From JAWMQL01 sp033283165 (GTDB taxonomy: Bacteria; Pseudomonadota; Gammaproteobacteria; Pseudomonadales; Halieaceae): 64,000 nucleotides of DNA. Location: assembly GCA_033283165.1 (NCBI GenBank), contig JAWMQL010000002.1, positions 248,001 through 312,000 on the forward strand, given 5' to 3'. Position numbers and translations under genes: made by a program. Below, piece by piece: positions 60,029-64,000 of this stretch. Numbering within the stretch: the first letter of the stretch is position 1; every line of letters begins with the position of its first letter. The notes below the pieces were generated by a model. The model was not told the DNA's origin and searched no databases. It was given only the letters and a program-made list of their open reading frames with translations.

Positions 60029-60415
60029 TCACCTCCCGCCTGCTACGGCCAGTTCGCGTTTCAACCTTGCGATTTCCGTGTCCAGGCGACGCACCCTTCC
60101 CGCGACAACCTGCAGCACATTCAGTGCCAGCGTGGGATCTTCCTTCACCCTGCGCAGGAAGGTTTCTCGATCGACAGTTATGGCATGGACCTCGGTTACA
60201 GCCCGTACGGTACTGGTTCGCACAGTCTTCTGCACAATGGCGATTTCGCCGAAGATGTCGCCCGCCGCCATCCGGTCGACCACAGTCTGCACACCATCGA
60301 GATCGCGCAGGACCTCGGCTTCACCCCGCTGAATGACGTACATGCAGTCACCCGTCTCGCCCTCGCGAACTATGTCCTCGCCCGCTTGATAAACCCTGCC
60401 CAGCACATCACTCAT
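60029..60415 (-). CDS. Stand-alone cyclic-nucleotide-binding domain protein
   Basis: 128 residues; ATG overlaps the flavoprotein stop (ATGA), and a longer frame to 60490 is rejected. Only the cNMP-binding fold is present: EGETGDCMYVIQRGEAEVLR, then the phosphate cassette FGEIAIVQKTVRTSTVRA with the conserved Glu and Arg, then a C-terminal helix (VVAGRVRRLDTEIARLKREL). There is no DNA-binding domain, so it is a regulatory subunit and not a Crp-type transcription factor. It sits between two flavoprotein genes. Confidence 0.88.
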   Translation of the reverse strand: MSDVLGRVYQAGEDIVREGETGDCMYVIQRGEAEVLRDLDGVQTVVDRMAAGDIFGEIAIVQKTVRTSTVRAVTEVHAITVDRETFLRRVKEDPTLALNVLQVVAGRVRRLDTEIARLKRELAVAGGR

Positions 60416-61929
60416 GTCACTCGCACCTCCCGTGAGGCACTTGCCACACCGGGCAAGTTGGCCACCAACAGGTTCCACAACAGGCTGCAAATAAACGCCG
60501 GATGTAATGTCCTCAGGAGAACAGAACTGTAGGGCGCGCTGCCAGTGAAAACATCCCAGAGAATGCCACTCATCCGTGGTTTCCTGCCTGGCACCGATTG
60601 TTCCTTTTCCACCATGCGGAGCACCCCGCGCCGGGTAAACCGCAATTTCTGTATCAGGTGACAGACTCCGAATATGAAGCGGCCAATCGTATTATCCCGC
60701 ACCAGGGCACGGCAGGTGGGCTGGTAACCCGCCTGAAAATCGCTGGCCGAAATGCCCTGCAGCCCGCAGGTTGCTGCCGCTGCCTTGGCGGTGCGGTAGG
60801 CTGAGCCTATGCCGTCCTTGTACAGGCGTGCGACCGCACTGTCACCGATAAACACGAAACGATCACCGTAAGGACACTGCGCTGGCTTAACGTTGATACT
60901 GGCCAGGCAATGGCACACATTCTGGGGCACGTGTCCTTCGGGGAAACAGTCGCGGACCTCGCGGCTATTGAGAAAAGTCTCGATCATATGATCGTCGATG
61001 CTGTCGCCCAGCATGCAGAGCGAAACATATTCCCCTTTGGGAATGAGTGCCGCGAAGGACAGACCCGGTATATCCAGCAGGAACACATGCATGGAACTGC
61101 CGAGATAGGTCTCGATCACAGATTTGCCCAGATGAAATTCGGCGATGAAGGTACGCAACGGCGCGGGCGGACGATAGCCGATCCCGGTTTCAGCGAGTAT
61201 CGGCAGCAGCGCGCTGTTGATGCCGCTCGCCACCACGAGCAAATCATAGACACCGCCCTCGCCCTCGGTACAGCCAATTCGCCATCGTTCTCCATCCCTT
61301 TGTACGCTGCATACCAGCTGGTGTCGCCAGTTGGCGCCACCGGCCACCGCCATCTCCAGCAGGTGACGATCGAATCCCATGGTCATCCTCGGGGGAGCCC
61401 GTCGCGGACCGTTGCCACGGTATACAGCTGCTATGCGCCTCTCCTGCAGAGGTGTCGATATCCGCACCTGGCCGACATCCATGTGCATCTGGTAAGAATC
61501 GATACCCCGCTGGACCACTTCTGCGGGCAGGTTGATACCCTCCGTTGCGAGAATCTGCACCAGCGACTCGGATACCACGCCACCACAGTGGTTGCATCCC
61601 GACGGTCCGCTGTGGGTGAAGAGCCGGGGTTCGAATATATCGAGTTCGATTTGCACGCCGGACATCGACAAGGAGCGCAACAGGAAATGGCTGAACAGGG
61701 ATCCGGCTGGCCCGCCCCCCACGACGGCGACCCGGGACCCCTCCTGAAGCCGCATGTCGGAAGGGTCAGGTTTTGATCCCTTTTCTGTCCAGGCCCCGGA
61801 GCCGGAAGCAGCCCAGGTGGCGGGGTCGGCCAGACCTCCCGACGTGCTGGTAACCACGGATCCGGAAATGCTGTCGACCAGACTTGCTTCTATGCGGTGG
61901 GCGGTGGAGCCTTTATTTTTTGCGTCCAT
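60412..61929 (-). CDS. FAD-dependent oxidoreductase, geranylgeranyl-reductase-like
   Basis: 505 residues; GGAGG ribosome site 10 bases upstream. A low-complexity leader of about 62 residues precedes the FAD fold RVAVVGGGPAGSLFSHFLLR and IFEPRLFTH. SGCNHCGGVVSESLVQIL, GINSALLPILAETG and FVFIGDSAVARLYKDGIGSA are characteristic of the geranylgeranyl reductase-like / FixC-like flavoprotein group. A hydrophobic tail segment near 470-490 could anchor it to the membrane. It is the first of three coupled genes. Confidence 0.82.
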   Translation of the reverse strand: MDAKNKGSTAHRIEASLVDSISGSVVTSTSGGLADPATWAASGSGAWTEKGSKPDPSDMRLQEGSRVAVVGGGPAGSLFSHFLLRSLSMSGVQIELDIFEPRLFTHSGPSGCNHCGGVVSESLVQILATEGINLPAEVVQRGIDSYQMHMDVGQVRISTPLQERRIAAVYRGNGPRRAPPRMTMGFDRHLLEMAVAGGANWRHQLVCSVQRDGERWRIGCTEGEGGVYDLLVVASGINSALLPILAETGIGYRPPAPLRTFIAEFHLGKSVIETYLGSSMHVFLLDIPGLSFAALIPKGEYVSLCMLGDSIDDHMIETFLNSREVRDCFPEGHVPQNVCHCLASINVKPAQCPYGDRFVFIGDSAVARLYKDGIGSAYRTAKAAAATCGLQGISASDFQAGYQPTCRALVRDNTIGRFIFGVCHLIQKLRFTRRGVLRMVEKEQSVPGRKPRMSGILWDVFTGSAPYSSVLLRTLHPAFICSLLWNLLVANLPGVASASREVRVT

Positions 61930-62087
61930 CCGGGTATGCCCTCCTTGATCGCCACAACTCTATCCCCTACCTGGGACCTGAACTCAATGTGCCGATCACT
62001 ACCTATACTCATGCCACCAACCGGAAGCCAATACAAGCATTGATCGCAGCAACATTGACTCCAATCAAGTTACGGTCTGGGGGGCGC

Positions 62088-64000
62088 TTAAATCAGGTGG
62101 TAGATCCTCATCTGGCCATGGGATTTTGGCAGGATGATACTGCCAGCCGCCTCGAAATCGGCGTCGACCCGGTTGACCGCGCACAGCGCGGCGAAGCTTT
62201 CGCTGGCGTAGATATGCCCCGGCGGCGTCACCGGCTCGAGACGAGCTGCCCTGATCACGTGTGCGCCACAGATTTCCCGGCCACCGGTAACCGGATCGTC
62301 ATAGGCGTAACAGGGACCGCAGTCCAGTGCAAACCGGGCGGCAAGATCGGCGGGAAGACCGGTCCCCGCCCAGTCGGTGTCGGCGATCATGTCACGTAGC
62401 GCCCGCACGGTATCCACAGCGCTACCCAGGTCGCGGAACACCACAAACAGGCTGTCTCCCTGAGACCGGGTCGAGTAAATCCCCGAGGTGTGCGATTTGA
62501 GGACATCTGCGCAGGCGGCCATGAAGCGTTGCGCAAAGATATACAGCTGCAGCCCACTCAACCCCGAGTATCCCTTCACGTCGGCAAACATCATGGGCAG
62601 GTAGGTGAAGCGCTGGTCGTCGGTGCTTGCCTCGGATTCAGCATTCCGCCCCGGATCTGCCACTGTAGCGGGTTTAATACATTCCCAGGGAAGCCCGAAC
62701 CGACGCCAGGTATCGACCACAGCGGCGGTACCGCTGGCGGCGTCGTGGCTGCCGTCCCAGACGGTCAGACCGTGCAGGTCGCAGCGGGTGTTCTCGTGCT
62801 GCAGGAGTGCGGCGCCGAAGGCGTAGAGCGCACAGAAATCGTGGGTTCTGTCGTTCAGGCCGATGTCCCACTCGCCGACCGTGGTGATACTGTCGGCGCG
62901 GGTCAGGACGGACTGGAAACGGTCCAGCCAGTCGTCGCCAGCATACGCGACATAAGCTTCCGCGAATCGCGCGGCGGCAAAGGGCAGATAGACATGCACT
63001 TCGGCGCCAAAATCCAGCATCTCCTCGATGAAGAGAATATCGCTGCCGCACATGGCGGAACAGTAGCCAAAGCCCGGTGCCAGGCGTTCGATATTCGCGC
63101 GAATCTGTTTCCTGGCGGACTCCTCCCAGGCAGGCGGGAAGCGCTCGGTCGCGGACTCGTTGGGATCAAGTCGATGACCGCAGAAGACCACCACGCTGGG
63201 AGGAGCAAATACATTGCGAAGGCCTTCACCGTCGAGCCCGAGGCGCTCACTGATCAACAGGGCCTGCTGCCACATGGACAAGCGGTCGCGCAGCGGCGCA
63301 TGCTCCACCGCCTGGCGGTAGCGATCGATCGCCCTGGCGACGTCTCCCTCCAGCAGAGCGCATTCTCCCAGCGACGCGAGGTCCCAATAATGGGGTTCGG
63401 ACTTGGCCAGGCACAGTTCCCTTACCCGCCGCACAATGTCAGTGCTCAATTCAAACTTCTCGGCAAGCCGCGCCATGGTCGCCGCGTTGACGCCGTTGTA
63501 GATCGCCGCGTCGATATCGCCCATCGCTTCCGCCGTTTCGTAACCCTCGCGATACAGGCGCAAAGCCAGGTCGACCGCACGCGGGTCCGCATCGTCGATA
63601 CCGATCCGCTTGTGGACTTTGGCCCACAGGCCCATGGTTTCGCCGTCGCGCTCCCCGGCGGCATACAGTCCAGCCAGGATACGGTCGGACTCCCGCAGAG
63701 CGCCCGCCTCGGCGAGGGCATGAGCCGCTCTTTGCAGCAACCTCCGACGCAGGGACACATCGCAGACCGGCGCACACTCTACCGCGTCGATACCGGCGTG
63801 GAAGACTTCGTAGGCGGCCACCGCTTCAGAACGCTGTAACAGCGCCTCACCCACGGTCAGGAAATTCACTGGACAGCGACGCCAGTTATCCCGGTGAGAG
63901 CGATAGAGTGCGATGAGATCGCGAAAACGCAGGGACTGCAGGATGTCCTTGTCGACAAGCGCGGCATTCGCGAAATCCTCTACCGGCAGAACCCGGAACC
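62088..64000 (-). CDS. TPR protein with class III cyclase-homology domain (5' end outside window)
   Basis: The frame is open from the stop at 62088 through the window edge; the GTG at 63869 is internal, as coding sequence (FRVLPVEDFANAALV...) continues upstream of it. About 636 residues are visible. The N-terminal 230 residues are TPR-like helices, 240-440 a domain resembling those of TPR-containing proteins with DUF4071-like (TRAFs-binding) layout (VVVFCGHRLDPNESATERFP). The C-terminal 190 residues are a cyclase-homology domain: FADVKGYSGLS and QGDSLFVVF keep both metal aspartates, but the lysine position is Arg and the usual Asn in GAHVIRAARLEP is Ile. It may bind nucleotide without strong cyclase activity. 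It lies 158 bases upstream of the redox operon on the same strand. Confidence 0.82.
   Translation of the reverse strand, partial: FRVLPVEDFANAALVDKDILQSLRFRDLIALYRSHRDNWRRCPVNFLTVGEALLQRSEAVAAYEVFHAGIDAVECAPVCDVSLRRRLLQRAAHALAEAGALRESDRILAGLYAAGERDGETMGLWAKVHKRIGIDDADPRAVDLALRLYREGYETAEAMGDIDAAIYNGVNAATMARLAEKFELSTDIVRRVRELCLAKSEPHYWDLASLGECALLEGDVARAIDRYRQAVEHAPLRDRLSMWQQALLISERLGLDGEGLRNVFAPPSVVVFCGHRLDPNESATERFPPAWEESARKQIRANIERLAPGFGYCSAMCGSDILFIEEMLDFGAEVHVYLPFAAARFAEAYVAYAGDDWLDRFQSVLTRADSITTVGEWDIGLNDRTHDFCALYAFGAALLQHENTRCDLHGLTVWDGSHDAASGTAAVVDTWRRFGLPWECIKPATVADPGRNAESEASTDDQRFTYLPMMFADVKGYSGLSGLQLYIFAQRFMAACADVLKSHTSGIYSTRSQGDSLFVVFRDLGSAVDTVRALRDMIADTDWAGTGLPADLAARFALDCGPCYAYDDPVTGGREICGAHVIRAARLEPVTPPGHIYASESFAALCAVNRVDADFEAAGSIILPKSHGQMRIYHLI

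Noticed and set aside
62490..63839. 449-codon plus-strand frame opposite the cyclase-homology gene
   Set aside because: Antisense shadow; the minus frame has TPR and cyclase motifs and stays open to the window end.

Overview
The window is GC-rich, densely coded DNA from a Gram-negative bacterium. TonB-dependent receptor, several outer-membrane barrels, lipoproteins, PilZ and hipBA point to a marine Gammaproteobacterium; the mix (urt operon, NCS1-permease histidine kinase, CmcJ-like oxygenase, acyl desaturase with AraC regulator, sulfotransferase) would fit the Halieaceae/OM60 group, but this is inference from gene content. No rRNA, tRNA, CRISPR array, phage or insertion sequence was recognised.

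Layout: 1-1.4 kb is the 3' end of katG with a terminator. 1.7-13.1 kb is a urea-uptake locus: a good sigma-54 promoter match, a histidine kinase fused to an NCS1 permease, a LuxR-type response regulator, and convergent to them a porin-urtABCDE operon. 13.1-15.7 kb holds a BNR-propeller protein, a MoaD/ThiS-like carrier and a divergent MoeB-rhodanese fusion. 15.8-23.3 kb is a TonB receptor plus CadC/TolB-type regulator; the regulator's promoter and first 51 codons are duplicated in inverted orientation 1.9 kb away, bracketing a lectin-like lipoprotein and a secreted protein.

23.4-33.6 kb is accessory metabolism and regulation: a CmcJ-like oxygenase, a split DUF4331 pair with a TPR lipoprotein, a desaturase with divergent AraC regulator, SRPBCC and PilZ proteins, a DUF4242 protein opposite a GlxA-type regulator, and a Gfo/Idh/MocA dehydrogenase. 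33.7-35.5 kb is a hipBA toxin-antitoxin module with AT-rich operators. 35.5-43.7 kb encodes a metallophosphatase, NagB, a MipA barrel with SYLF lipoprotein, a KSTD-type flavoprotein, and a barrel with a heme motif beside a cytochrome-like lipoprotein. 43.9-47.3 kb is a tight operon: ECF sigma, zinc anti-sigma, lipoprotein subtilase, TorF-type barrel.

47.3-58.3 kb carries a flavin reductase, a sulfotransferase, a GNAT-C39 peptidase fusion divergent from a RimK-type ATP-grasp ligase, and a co-directional run CHAD, cysteine synthase, CYTH, hydrolase, kinase-ATPase, then an SDR. 58.4-64.0 kb is the most suggestive block: a TPR protein with cyclase-homology domain (cut by the window end), followed in the same direction by a flavoprotein, a stand-alone cyclic-nucleotide-binding domain and a GltD-like flavoprotein with ferredoxin tail, the last three nearly overlapping. 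It looks like a redox module under local nucleotide control.
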